Shown here piece by piece: positions 1-11,229 of a stretch of 64,000 nucleotides of DNA (positions within the stretch are counted from its first letter, which is position 1; every line of letters starts with the position of its first letter). The notes under the pieces were generated by a model. That model ran no database searches and was not told the origin of the DNA. It was given only the letters and a program-made list of their open reading frames with translations. Source of the stretch: Cadophora sp. MPI-SDFR-AT-0126. Its lineage: Eukaryota > Ascomycota > Leotiomycetes > Helotiales > Ploettnerulaceae. The stretch is from contig JAGMVK010000001.1 in NCBI GenBank assembly GCA_020747065.1, forward strand, positions 3,596,001 through 3,660,000, given 5' to 3'. A program made the position numbers and the translations under genes.

Positions 1-2580
1 CACCCCTCATTCTTAGTCTGCTAGGCAACCAGGTACCAAGTACTCGGTGTCGATAGCTTTGTATAAAGTTGCAGGCTAGGGCTTCTGGAATGCCCTGCAC
101 TCGCCCTCCGACTTGCACTTCTGAGTGCCTGAGCCGCGAGTTAGGCGTGGGATGAGGCTCTGTGGTGACCGAGGTGTTTGAGCGGGGAGTTGGATGAGCT
201 GGAAGGAGAGACATGGCTCGGTGCTTCGCTGTTCTCGCCTGACTCTCCTGGGCGTATGCTTGATCTTTCCGAGTAGATGTTTGCAGAGAGGGGAGAGATA
301 TTCCGATGAAGAGCCTCAAAATCTTTTAGTTCTTTTCCCAAATCTCGAATGAGTCTTTCTCCCACCACCTCGCCCTCCCGGCAGGCCTCACTCCTCGATC
401 GTTCGATACCAGCACATCCTTTCCACCACATTAGCAATATCAGGCATCTCTTTCTTGTACTGCTAGAGCCAAACGACAAGCAAAACCTCCGATATCAACT
501 CGGAATGAGGGGAAAGGGCTGAACTGTACCTTACCAGACAGCCTTACCATTCTCGAGCTTACTACCGCGCGACTTCCATACTGGTACACTGTATGTGTAG
601 ACATCGATGCAAGGGAGATCAGGCAACCACTTACCATGCCATCGCCTTGCTTACCTAGGCCCTGTACAATACCTCATTTCACAGCCCCAACTGGCTTCTA
701 GCTGGGTTCTTGTGATTCCATGTGCAGATGACTGGCCCGCAACACTCAATGCGGATCCGAAACGTCGCAGATTCGAATCTATGCATGCATGTCATTTTAT
801 AGTATACATGAGGCTATGGTCTGGCTTGCATCTGCATAAATTTCGGTCAGGAAGGCATCTAGATCGAGTTCAGTGGAAGTCATGAAGGGAAGTATGATGT
901 GGAGGCTGAGCATTCAGTTTCCATGTCGTCGGTCCTCGCTTCCCCAATCTCCGGCGGCCGCATCCGAGCTTCTCCCTGCAAACGATTGGCTGCGTCATTT
1001 TCTTGTGCTTCACACCTCCTTCCCCCTCTTACACTGCAGCTCCAGCCTCAGTCGGGCGCAATGACTGACTAGAAGAGTCATTTGCTGATTCTAGTGGCGC
1101 AGCCTTATATCTGTCCACATAGTATTGAAATTGTATGCGGCTCTCGATAGACACGTCCACAGAGGACGGAGTTATCGTCGCTGCGGGCAGTGGAATGGGC
1201 TTGAGGAGGGGAGCAGATACGTCATTGTACAGCATTGGTGCCAAGATGAGAGAAGTACTAGCATGCCCTGGAACTGGGCAGGGAAGAACAAAATACAGGA
1301 GGCTGGAAGACTAAACGACGAACTAGGCCAGGTATTTTGGGGTATATCGCAGCCCTGTATGCATTGAAGCGCTCTGTAAAACAGGACTTTATGAAGCGAA
1401 TGTGAGTAAATATCAAGTGATATTCTTTTACGGAGACCCGGCTTTTGAAGTCAAGCTATCAGGGGTTGATGATGAAGTGGTGTACAATAGCCCCACAAAT
1501 ACCTACGATCCAGAAAGTTCTGATGCAGGATGTCCAAGTTCTAGAGGCCATACTGGGGCACATATACACCCATAGAGACTAGTTCAAACCTTCATTCCTA
1601 TTGGCCTTCCAACTTTTGGCGACGTGTACATCAACAGCCGATTCATAGCACTACCACAAAGTAAGGAGAAATCTTGCTCTGTTTACTTTTGGATATTCCG
1701 AACAACAGCATCTTAGACTTTAAGCAGCGAACAATCGTCACATGCATCTTCTACAACATATCAGACCAAGTTGACGATCACTTGTCTCGGAAATGAACTC
1801 TAAATCAAACCCAATCGCTGCCGTTCACAGGGAATTCCCAAGGCTGTACGGAATTATCTCTCCCTCGGCTCGCCATGACAAGCCAAAACAAACTCAACTT
1901 TGACCTCTTTATCTCGATCATTGTCGGTTGTCACCGAGTGCCACAATATAGTCTTCAACTCAAATCACAGCCCACCTGTTCCTACCTGCACGTACCCGAC
2001 CACGAGGTATCGCCGTCTGACGCAACTTGCCATCCACTTCCCGAGCTGCATCTCATCACCTGCAGCACAGCACCACACACCAAAACATCCGAGTCCGAGT
2101 CTTCCCCTCCAATCAACAGTCTCACGTCGAAGCGAAACACCGTCCAATTGCCGCTGCTTTGTCACGATAGTAGTTCAACGTCGCTGACTTGGCATTAGCA
2201 CTGGCGTAAGGCTGGGGAAGGAAGAGCAGAAAGGCAATTCGATTTCGTTTGCATACATACGTGGGTGGTTTGTAGTGCAATCTAGTCTGCCCACTTGCAC
2301 CAGCCGAGGCGGTTTGGGGCATTTAATTTGCCAGGGGCAATTGAGACTCGTACGCCCCTGACAAGGCTTGCCAACCACAATCTTACTCTCCCTCTCCAGT
2401 ACAAATCAGCCTTCAACCCCACCATCTTCAGCCCAACCTCGCTGTCACCTTTGCACACTTTCTCTTCTCTTGACAACCACACCACGCCACATCGCATCGC
2501 TCATCTCTACAAGTACAAAGCCTACGGGCATCTCACGGTCTCTTCAATACTACCGGACACCAACAACAACACATTTCACG
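1..2580. other. Left-edge stretch, no firm gene
   Basis: No convincing full gene is seen. On the minus strand two small pieces could be terminal exons of a short gene: 588-548 and 462-388, joined by a GTAAGG...CTAG intron, with the last exon reading YKKEMPDIANVVERMCW and a TGA at 390-388. I could not connect them upstream without hitting stops. A separate 71-codon minus-strand ORF at 1244-1029 has plausible composition and ends beside a possible GTAAGA donor, but no partner exon is clear. 1380-2290 shows nothing. The last 300 bases are C/A-rich and pyrimidine-rich, as expected of the promoter and 5' leader of the gene starting at 2581. Confidence 0.3.
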
Positions 2581-5500
2581 ATGCCAGAAGTCACTCGAGT
2601 TACACGCGCATATCGCGACGGTTACGATTCCGATGACGACCATTCCTCGGTCATCAGCCGCTCACGGGTTGGCGACGGCTCGTATCGTACCGTTCAACGG
2701 TACCGCGTCACACCCAGCAGAACAGAAGACATCGAGATCGACCGCCGCTCAACAACCAGACTCGACATTCCACGAGCAGAGCGCATTGAAATCGATCGTC
2801 GCACTGAACGCTTCGTCGAACCCGATCGACCACGCAGTGCAATCGACATTCGACCTCCACGATCCTCCTTCACTAGTGAGCGATACGTCGAGCGTGAACC
2901 TCTCCGCGAACCCGAGCGCGAGCGTGAGCGCACAAGAACGGTAGTCTACGAACGGGACCGGCGCGAGCCAGAGCGCAGTCCTTGGGACCGTGGACCTGCT
3001 AGGTCGTGGGAATCGGAACGGGACGTTCGGGAGACTGACGTCGTTAGAGTCGAGAAGCGAACGACGGAACGCAGAGAAGAACCTTATGAACTTGAGAGAT
3101 ATCAGAGGGAGACTGAATACTACGATCGTCCGGAACCACCTCCGCAGCCAATTATTATTCGTCAACGAGCGCCAGAACCTCAGCAGATCATCGTCCAGGA
3201 AGCACCACCGCCACCACCGATTGTCCTCCCGCCTCGCGAACAAGAGTTTCAAGTCGTTCGACAGACAGAGGTTTCCCAAGAAGTTGCGCGGCCGGAACCC
3301 AGAAGAGCCGAAGATGAGTACTACTACAGAAAGGATGTTCGCGAAGTTGGACCCGTGAGACGAAGCGACGAGGAAATCGTCGCCTACGATCGCAGAGAGA
3401 TCCGGCCTCGAGACTCGGTCAGTGACAGAGAGTACAGTGATGGCGAGAATTATGTTGTGAAGAGAAAGGTCATCCGAAGAGAGCGCAGCAGAAGCTCAAG
3501 TCCACATCACAGAAGACATCTCGCAGAAGGTGCTCTGGCTGGTGCAGGAGCCGCTGCTCTCCTTGCAAACCACAAAAACAAGACTGGAGATGGGGATGGT
3601 CATCGTGGACGGAAAGTCGTTGGAGGAGCTGCTCTTGGAGCCATTGGCGCCGAAGTACTTACACGAGCACGAAGTCGATATCGCGAGAGTCATGGAAGTC
3701 GATCTCGTTCACGGTCAAGGTCAAGCAGTAGAAATTCGCATCGCAAAATCAAGACAGCACTTGGCCTTGCAGCTGCTGGTCTAGCCGCGGCCGCCGCTGC
3801 CAAATATGTCTCGAACCGCAAAGCCAACAGAGAAGAGATGGGCAGAGGACGTAGCAGAACTCGAAGTGTGTCGAGACGTCGTAGGAGTTACTCTTACGAC
3901 TCTTATGATGAAGTTCACACGAGAAGTCGAAGCCAGAGCAAGCATGCCGATCCCAAGCATCGAGCGGCAACAATCGCAAAGGCTGGAGCTGCTACGGCCG
4001 CGGTCGCAGGAGTGGTTGAGCATTTCCGAAGCAAGTCACGAAGACGAAGTGGATCAAGATCCAAGTCTCGCATCAGGACCGGTGCCGAAATTGCGGGAGC
4101 TGGCTTAGCTGGTGCAGCAGTCGCAGGTTTATACGAGAACCGAAAGGCAAAGGAGGATCGTGAGGTGGAAATTGAAGAGGAACATAGGAGAGAGCGAAGG
4201 AGAAGCAGGTCGAGAGCCAGATCTATAGGCGCATATTCTGATCCTGGTGTTGACCCCGAGTTAGGAATGGTGCAATACGGTACTGAACCCGTATACACCC
4301 ACCAACAAACCACTACCTACCAACGAGGGTACGATTATGACCCTGCTCTTGCCGCGGGCGGAGCTGGTGCTGCGTATGGCGCCACCAGATCTCGAAGTCG
4401 ATCGCATCGTCGTCGCCATTCCTCGAGCTCAGACGATCGAAGAAGGTCAAGAAGTCGTAGTCGAAGTCGAGTTAGGAATATTGCAGGAGCTGCTGCGGGT
4501 ACTGCTGCCGCGGCGATTGGAATCAGTCAATACAAGAAGCGGAAGGAGAAAAAGGAGATGGATAGGGAGAGGGAACGCAGACGTGAGGACCCCCAGCACT
4601 CAAGATCTCGTTCTCGGTCCGCATCATCTATCAGAAGCAGGTTGACAAGACGCTTGTCGAACCTGATTCCGAAATGATGTGGATTCTCCTTATATCATGT
4701 TTCAATCACGGCATCATGTATCTTCCTGTAAGACTGACAACTTTGCGGCAGGCTATGAAGAAGAACCTGCTCCAGAAAATTACTACGCTCGCGATTATCA
4801 AGATAATTATTCTCCTTCTCCTCCACATGCGTCAGGTGGCTCTTATTATCCTGAAAATAATGCTTTCCCACCACCTCCTCAACCACAGCCTGGTTTCACA
4901 ACACATACCACGACATCTACGACACAAGTAAACCATGAGGGCATCCCACCATACAATCCAGCGGACTATGCCAACCAACCACCGCATCCAGACCCTTACG
5001 GATTCCCGCCTCAAACAGGTCACAATGTGAGTGCAAATGACAATACCTCTCATCAGGCTCCTTTTGTTGCTCCTGTGTCTATGCCTACCACAAGTAGTGC
5101 AACGCCATATTTCCCTCCGCCCCCTGTCGCTCCTGTCCAAGACGAGCAGTTTACTCGCGACCCATTTCATGCAGAGGAGGGTGCGTCTGTGTTTCGTCAA
5201 CCCAAGCTCCTATTATCAAACAAGCTAATAGTTTTTCCAGGCGGTGTAAATTCTCCCCGCGCCCCCTCCACAGTCTCAACGCTCTCTCCCAACTCCTCAC
5301 CACCACCTTCTCCTTCCCGCCCACACAACAAATCCGTCAATTTCGCACCTCTCTCGCCAACTTCTTCCCGCCGCTTAGCACACATCCATGAGAACGCCGC
5401 AGCCTCAAACTCCAACACGCATGACCACGATATCGCACACCCAGATCGCACACCCTCACCCTCAGACTCCGATACTCCGGGTCCCTCAGCTCTTGTCCGT

Positions 5501-6010
5501 ATTCCTGAACCTCAATCACGAGATCGAGACAGCGACCACGTCTACGACCGCGACGAAGACCCATCTCGTCGACGTCGCCGTCGCCGCAGAAACTCAGACC
5601 CGTCCTCGGACCGCCCTATCCAACCCTCCAAACACCGACGCAGACACCAGCAACATTCTCGCTCGCCGTCTCCGACTTCATCAGATGAGATTGAAGTCCT
5701 GCCTGATCGATTCGATCGCGATGGACGGCCTCTAGATCGGTTCGGGAATGCGTATAGGAATCCGAGAGCGGGTGCTAGGGATAGAGCCAGAGGTGGAGGA
5801 GGGGGATTGAGCGGTTTGCTTGGTGGTGAAGGAGGGTCGGGGCAGAAGGAGATGGTTGAGAAGCTGGCGGGGGATTTTGGGGATGTCATGGAGGGGAGGA
5901 AGACTTGGAAGGATCTGTTGAGGGGGTTTGTGGAGGAGGCTGCTGGGGCCGGGGGAAGTTCGAGTGGTTCTGAGAGGGAATCTTCGAGCAGGAGGAGGAG
6001 AGAGAGGTGA
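2581..6010 (+). CDS. DUF3824-like RS-rich, Ala/Gly-helix protein
   Basis: Predicted 1066-residue protein from exons 2581-4582, 4752-5180 and 5241-6010 (lengths sum to a multiple of three). The start is the ATG opening MPEVTRVTRAYRDGYDSDDD. The frame is open further upstream, but that part is pyrimidine-rich leader-like sequence. The N-terminal third is very rich in Arg/Glu. The middle alternates RS-rich linkers with at least six Ala/Gly helices resembling glycine zippers, such as GAALGAIGAEVLTRARS and AEIAGAGLAGAAVAGLYENR. The C-terminal part is Pro/Tyr-rich (NPADYANQPPHPDPYGFPP) and then basic. This layout matches fungal proteins annotated with DUF3824, whose function is unknown. Intron 1 (GTGAGG...GCAG, 169 bases) removes an RS-rich in-frame segment and a stop. 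Intron 2 (60 bases) has a GTGCGT donor, a GCTAAT branch and a CAG acceptor. A role in membrane shaping or nuclear organisation would be pure inference. Confidence 0.75.
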
Positions 6011-6626
6011 TTTTGTTTCGGTTGCTTGACGCGTTTACGACTTTCATGATCTTGGTCAGCATTTCGGGATGGACAGACAGACGCATGGATGGCTACAATA
6101 CATTTCTTTCGGATTTTTCCATTTCATTTCGTTGGGACGGAGGAGGCACTTCATGATGAATAATGAGGATTGATGACTACGAATGATGACGGCCATTTTT
6201 TTTCTTCTCTTTATTCTCTCTTTCCTTCGATTTTCTTTGAAGGGAAGATGGGCATGGAAGTGCCTAATACCAAATGAGATAAATCGAGTTCAGAATTATC
6301 AAATATAAAATCAACGATCTGAGATCAATGCAATGTAACGGAAAATGAACCGCTATGGAATTCAATGAAGATCAATCGACAAATCGCTGTGGAATTAAGC
6401 AGGAGTATGATTCGCGATGAAGGTAACCCAACTGATCGCTTCTTCTTCCTTTCTTAGTGACAGGTAATAGGCTGAATACCTGTAGGTAACCATGTAGAAG
6501 AAGGGGAGGGGAGGGAGCAGGGAAGCAGGGGAGGAAGAAGACGACCCCTCATTCAATGCACTGGCTCCCACTGATTAGCACGCAATTCACCTGCCCTCCT
6601 ATTCTGCCAACTTCACCATCAACAAC
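6011..6626. other. Intergenic, nothing coding
   Basis: 3' flank of the DUF3824 gene and promoter of the next gene. It holds T-rich and purine-rich runs (AGGGGAGGGGAGGGAGC near 6500) and no supportable ORF. Confidence 0.5.
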
Positions 6627-8368
6627 ATGCCCTCAGGCGTATTGACTTTCGTACGTTCTAATGATGCGCTGCGATGTCTTTGTGAAAATGTAGGTTGCCT
6701 ATGCTTCACGCTCCTACCCTGGACAGAAACACGGCATCCAGATAACGGCCTGTTGAAGAGCCTGGAGATTTCACTAACCATTGGAGCAGATTCAAAGTCA
6801 TCGACTCCTCTACGACCTGTGCCTTGTCAACCGCCGATTCAATACCTTATTCTCAACCTCTCTATATCGCCATGTTCACATCCGCAGCAACAACGAGTTG
6901 AAGGGTCTCCTCGGCAACACACATCTCACCCATATCAGAAGATTGACTATCACGGAAGGTGCGCAGCACTGGAGCTCCGCACTTACAGTAAATGAGCTTG
7001 CCCAGCAGCTGCTAGAGAAAATGCAAGATCTAAAAGCGTTCACGTAAGTACCACGCGATCTTTTTTTTGAACGAAAGTCCAAAATAAGCTCACATACACC
7101 AATGCATTGACAGGTGGATTGGTATCGCGCTAGCGACTCGAACAGTCCAGTTGCTTCATCAGTCTTGCAATAAGTTGAAATCGATACATGTTGCATACCC
7201 AGCAGAAATACAAGGAAGGCTTCTTGGTCTCGGTATTGCCGATGAAGAAGATCAAGGTGACGAGGATAGCCACGAAGCACGAACATTGTTCAGAATTCAG
7301 GACTTCTCCGCATTCGCAAATCTGGAAGAAGTCACATTTTATAATATCTATGATGATCTCTCTCGGTGGAGAAGAACGCTGGCAAAGATTCTCAAAAGCT
7401 CACCTCGCCTCCGGAAGCTCGGTCTCTCTCTGTCTACTGAAACCATTGCTCGAGCTTATCATCGTGGAAAATCCGCAACCTATATCGACTTTTTCGACCG
7501 TCTTTGCGACGAATTTGGAGCGACTGGTGCTTCTACACTTCAACTTCAATCCCTCAGATGTGGCTCTACCATTTATCCGAGAAGCCCAGCCTCCCTTGAG
7601 AAACTCACCGATCTGTCTCACCTCGAAGAAGTACATGTACAAAATGCGAGCGTGGAAGGGGAAATCGTCTACCTATCCATGTACGAGGAAGACGAGCATA
7701 TCGGTATTGCCTTCGATACCTTTCTCTCGCCTGCCTGCCGAAATCTGCGTCGTTTCACTGCCTATCAGCTACGAGGAGATGTTTTTGAAGCACTATGCAA
7801 CAATACCGATGTGGAGTGGACGCGCCAACTTGCAATTTCGTTTGAATGTCCTGACGAGGGAAACTACGAGATTGCTCAAATTCTCACCGAGGATTCGGAA
7901 TTCCCAGGCTTACCATTGCAAGTCCGGATGATGGACCTCGATTTTAATGATAAGTATGAGGATGAGATATCGGACATCCTAGATAATTTGGTGTCGAGCA
8001 ATTCGGAAACCTTAGAAGGTCTAGCGTTACACCTACCCAAACATCCAACCAGGCACGGAAGCTTTGCTCACTTCGATCTGCTCCAGGAAGCTGTCGGGAG
8101 ATTACCAAAGTTGACTCAGATCGCCATGAATCTACATGAATCGATCCACGGCAGGACTTACACCGCAGAACAGCTGAATAAGGTCGAGGCTGAGAAATTG
8201 GCGAGTGCGGCCCATCACCTGCAGTATGTCAATATATGCTGGAGTTTCTGGCGTATATGGCGACCTATTGATGGTGAGGGTAGGATGTCCTTGATTTTGA
8301 TTTCGCTGAATGAGTGGGAAAGGGAGGATGTTGAACTTTTCCGGCATACGATATTTAAGGCTTCATAG
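6627..8368 (+). CDS. F-box-like / LRR-like protein
   Basis: Model of 510 residues: exons 6627-6650, 6790-7043 and 7114-8368, all in phase. The second exon begins with a segment like the second half of an F-box (LLYDLCLVNRRFNTLFSTSL). The rest has leucine-rich spacing (NLEEVTFYNIYDDLS, PRLRKLGLSLSTETI, LQLQSLRCGSTIY), as in fungal F-box proteins that pair an N-terminal F-box with degenerate LRRs to recruit substrates to an SCF ubiquitin ligase. The second intron (7044-7113, GTAAGT...CAG) is clear. The first is weaker: GTACGT donor, CACTAAC branch, GAGCAG acceptor. It leaves a short F-box, so the true first exon may differ. Substrate unknown. Confidence 0.6.
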
Positions 8369-8640
8369 CTTAGAATCTATCCCACCAAGCATGACATACC
8401 GGAGATCTGTTTCCTACATAGGACTGCCGTCGTGCTTCACTGAACCCTTACTGAACATACGCACAGTTGGCTCTTGATTCAGTTTAAGTCTATCTTCGGT
8501 TCAGTCAAAACAGTCGTCAGCCGAATCGGCTTGCTCGTCTTACTCTCGGTCTGGTGCGTCGTTGCCATGCTCTACTATGGGGTAACCGAACTTACCGTCG
8601 CGAACATCTAGCTGAAAATGTCAGTCTAGCTATCTTGAGA
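8369..8640. other. 3' flank between convergent genes
   Basis: Short gap between the F-box-like gene and the end of the minus-strand SANT-module gene. A short plus-strand frame at about 8496-8612 encodes one hydrophobic stretch (RIGLLVLLSVWCVVAMLYYG) without a start context, and I do not call it. Confidence 0.3.
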
Positions 8641-8722
8641 GATAATGAGCACTAACGAGGTGGACGGAATTTGGCATCGGTCGCTTTGTCTGCTGTTGTG
8701 TCTCTTGAGTCTCCGCAAATTC

Positions 8723-11224
8723 TCAACAATTCGACCTGAGCTCCTTGCGAGAAGACTTTTCGAGAATTTGCGCCATCTTCACGAGGATAGGGTAGCTTTT
8801 GCTTATCTCCAAAAGTGGGTAAGGGGGGCGGCGGAACCGGTGCCGTGGACTTGAGGCGATGATAAAGTTTTGAGGCACATAGTCTCTTTGTAGTGGCCAG
8901 TTTCGACTTCTGCTAAGTTCGAGCAATTTCTCACAACAAATTTCTGACTTATCGCAGACGGTTAATGTCGAATGCTTATCATAGATCAGTCTCAAAGCCT
9001 TCTCCTCGTAGACTTGCCAATTGGGAGATTTGAGTCTGTTCCCCAATGGAATTGGCTCATATGGACAGGTACCCAAAGTCAAAGGATCGAAGGATCTTGT
9101 GCCTTCTTTGAATAAGTCTCCCTTTACTCGTGAGTATCTCTTCGGATTCCGCTTTAGTTCATTGACGATATTGTCGGGGTAAAAATAATCGTTATAGGAT
9201 CCTCTCTCAGAACTCCAAGCTGTCATGGCATGCGCCAATTGTTCATGCGTTTGCCTACTGTCGGTGGCCCCGATGTACCAAGCTTTATCTGTTTCTCTGC
9301 ATAATTCCAGTAGCTTGTTCTTCTCGGCAGTGCTGAATCCTCGATCACCTTGAGCTGGATTGGGAGAAGGGCGACTCCCAGCAGGAGATGCACTGTTGGA
9401 TCGGCCATCATTCGAAGCGTGCAGACCTGATGGGCTTACAGACTTCTCTCGTGACGTATCGAAGTTGGCATTGGCGCTCCGAGACAGTTCCATCGCAGAA
9501 GAGCCCTGGCTAGATCTCCCTTGACTGAATGCCTTGAGACTAGCCCAACTGGAGGAAGATCCTTCCTTTTGCTTCGATATCTTCAGAATTTCGGCACTTG
9601 TTTTGGCTGTGTAATCGCTCTTACCGCAATACTTAAGCGGCAAATTACGATATTTCGCTTCTTCCGTCATACGGGAGGCGATTTCTGCAGCGTTCTCACG
9701 AGTGAGTTTCTCGTCGAATAGAAAGTAACGAATGCACTCTATTTCGTACGCTTGAATCCCGCCTTCTTTCTTCAAGTCTTTTTTCTCATAGACTGGGTAG
9801 CCTAGTACACAAAGCTTGGTCTCCCCCGGCGGTTTTCATGGCGGTGGCGGATCGAATTTAGCATCGCGGCGACGGTAACTTAGAGACCAGAACTTTGCTG
9901 AGCCTGGATCTCAGCCACGACTTGATCGTACGTTATTTCCGGGCGGCATCCGCAAGTTTGGTTGATCTTATGGGCCAGCTCTTAGCATATTTTACCAGGA
10001 TGACCGATGTACCTGGAGATAGTGTAAGTCAAAGAGCTCTGGATCGGTGCTTCTTTTTTAGATGTAATGATGCTTGGAATCCGTGATTACTTATCACCGC
10101 TTATCACTTTCGAGACAAAGATCCAATAGCGTCAGTTGTTCAGCAGAGGTCCAAGATCTGGTGGATTTCATCGACGAAGGAGGGATATATCGGTCAGGGA
10201 CAAAAGACCGTTGATTTTCCACATAGCCGGCAGGCCTTGACTGGAGCGAGCCGCTCTCGTAATGTCCATGTTGTTCATAATCACTCTGAGAACGGCCACC
10301 CTTTTCGTATCTGTGTTGATGCCTAGTTTCTGCCGACGATGCTGCATGACTCAATCGATGATCAGAGCTTGACGGCTTTGTCCCGGAACACTTTCTTGAA
10401 TGTCCCAACTGACTGGTGGACAAAGCTAAAGGATTGATGGGCCTTGAAGCTCCCCCTTGACGAAGGCTGAGTGCAGAATTTGATCTGTCACTACCCACGT
10501 CCCTCATTGAACTCCTGGAAGCAGGGGAATGTGAGCTGTCTCTCGACGGCCGTAGTCGTTTGTCCTCTGGCGGACCTCTTGGCGACGACACCTGGGAACT
10601 TGAGGCGCTTCCTGGTTGACTAGACGGTGAGCTGGATTCACGAAGTCGTTTACTTGTTGAGTCAAGTCTCTTTGAAGGCTTGGCGTCAGTTTCAGAATCA
10701 GCCTTCGATCGTGAGGACTTATGCTCATGTCTAGGGCGATGGGTGGGATCATGACTAGCCGAAACCAAGGAATATTTGGAGGCACTGCGGCTATGATGTT
10801 TGTCTTGCAGCGAGCCGCTTCCGCCATAATCTTGTCCTCGGGATTCCTACTGGGAAGAACTGTGCCCTGCCTCAGTTCTTTTCCTAGTTAGGCTACTTTG
10901 TTGAGCTGAGGTTTGGCCGCCGCTCGAATGCGAAGTGGCCATCGTTTCTGGACGCGCGCTCCTTGATGGCGGAGGCAGGCGGGTTTGAGGACCGCGATTG
11001 CCAGACGTGTTTCAAAGGCCGGTAAGTTTTTCCAGCATCACAATGATCTTTTCAAAAGCATCTTGGCCGGAGACATTCATTTTGTACTTCTTCTGCAGTT
11101 CTTCTGCAACTTCTTCACAACTCATAGTTGCTTTTCCTTGGCGATATGCATCGTCGCTGCTTTCCCAAACCTTCCTGAGGCTCTTGTCCTCATCCTTAGT
11201 TACAAACTCTGGGTCCAGTCCCAC
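8723..11224 (-). pseudogene. Decayed multi-SANT/Myb-like module protein
   Basis: Minus-strand pieces at 11224-11012, 10768-10094 and 9775-8723 lie in one reading frame. They look like parts of a single gene built of about five SANT-like modules of roughly 55 residues separated by Ser/Pro/Arg-rich linkers. Module cores include FVTKDEDKSLRKVWESSDD, SWTSAEQLTLLDLCLESDK, FSTAEKNKLLELCRETDKAW and QVYEEKALRLIYDKH. Stops interrupt the frame: TGA at 11014-11012, TAG at 10849-10847, and TAA at 9984-9982. The last lies inside the second module, in an exon that resumes as YIGHPGK...ELAHKINQ, aligning with the YIGATDS...EQLAHAM part of a later module. The coding sense continues on both sides of each stop. 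Each could arise from a C-to-T change (CGA, CAG or CAA). SANT-like domains usually bind DNA or histone tails. Alternatives are several small genes or unrecognised introns. Confidence 0.5.
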
Positions 11225-11229
11225 AGGAC

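Noticed and set aside
2749..3279. 176-codon minus-strand frame
   Set aside because: Mirror of the Arg/Glu-rich DUF3824 exon; composition is the reverse complement of codon-biased RE/RS repeats.
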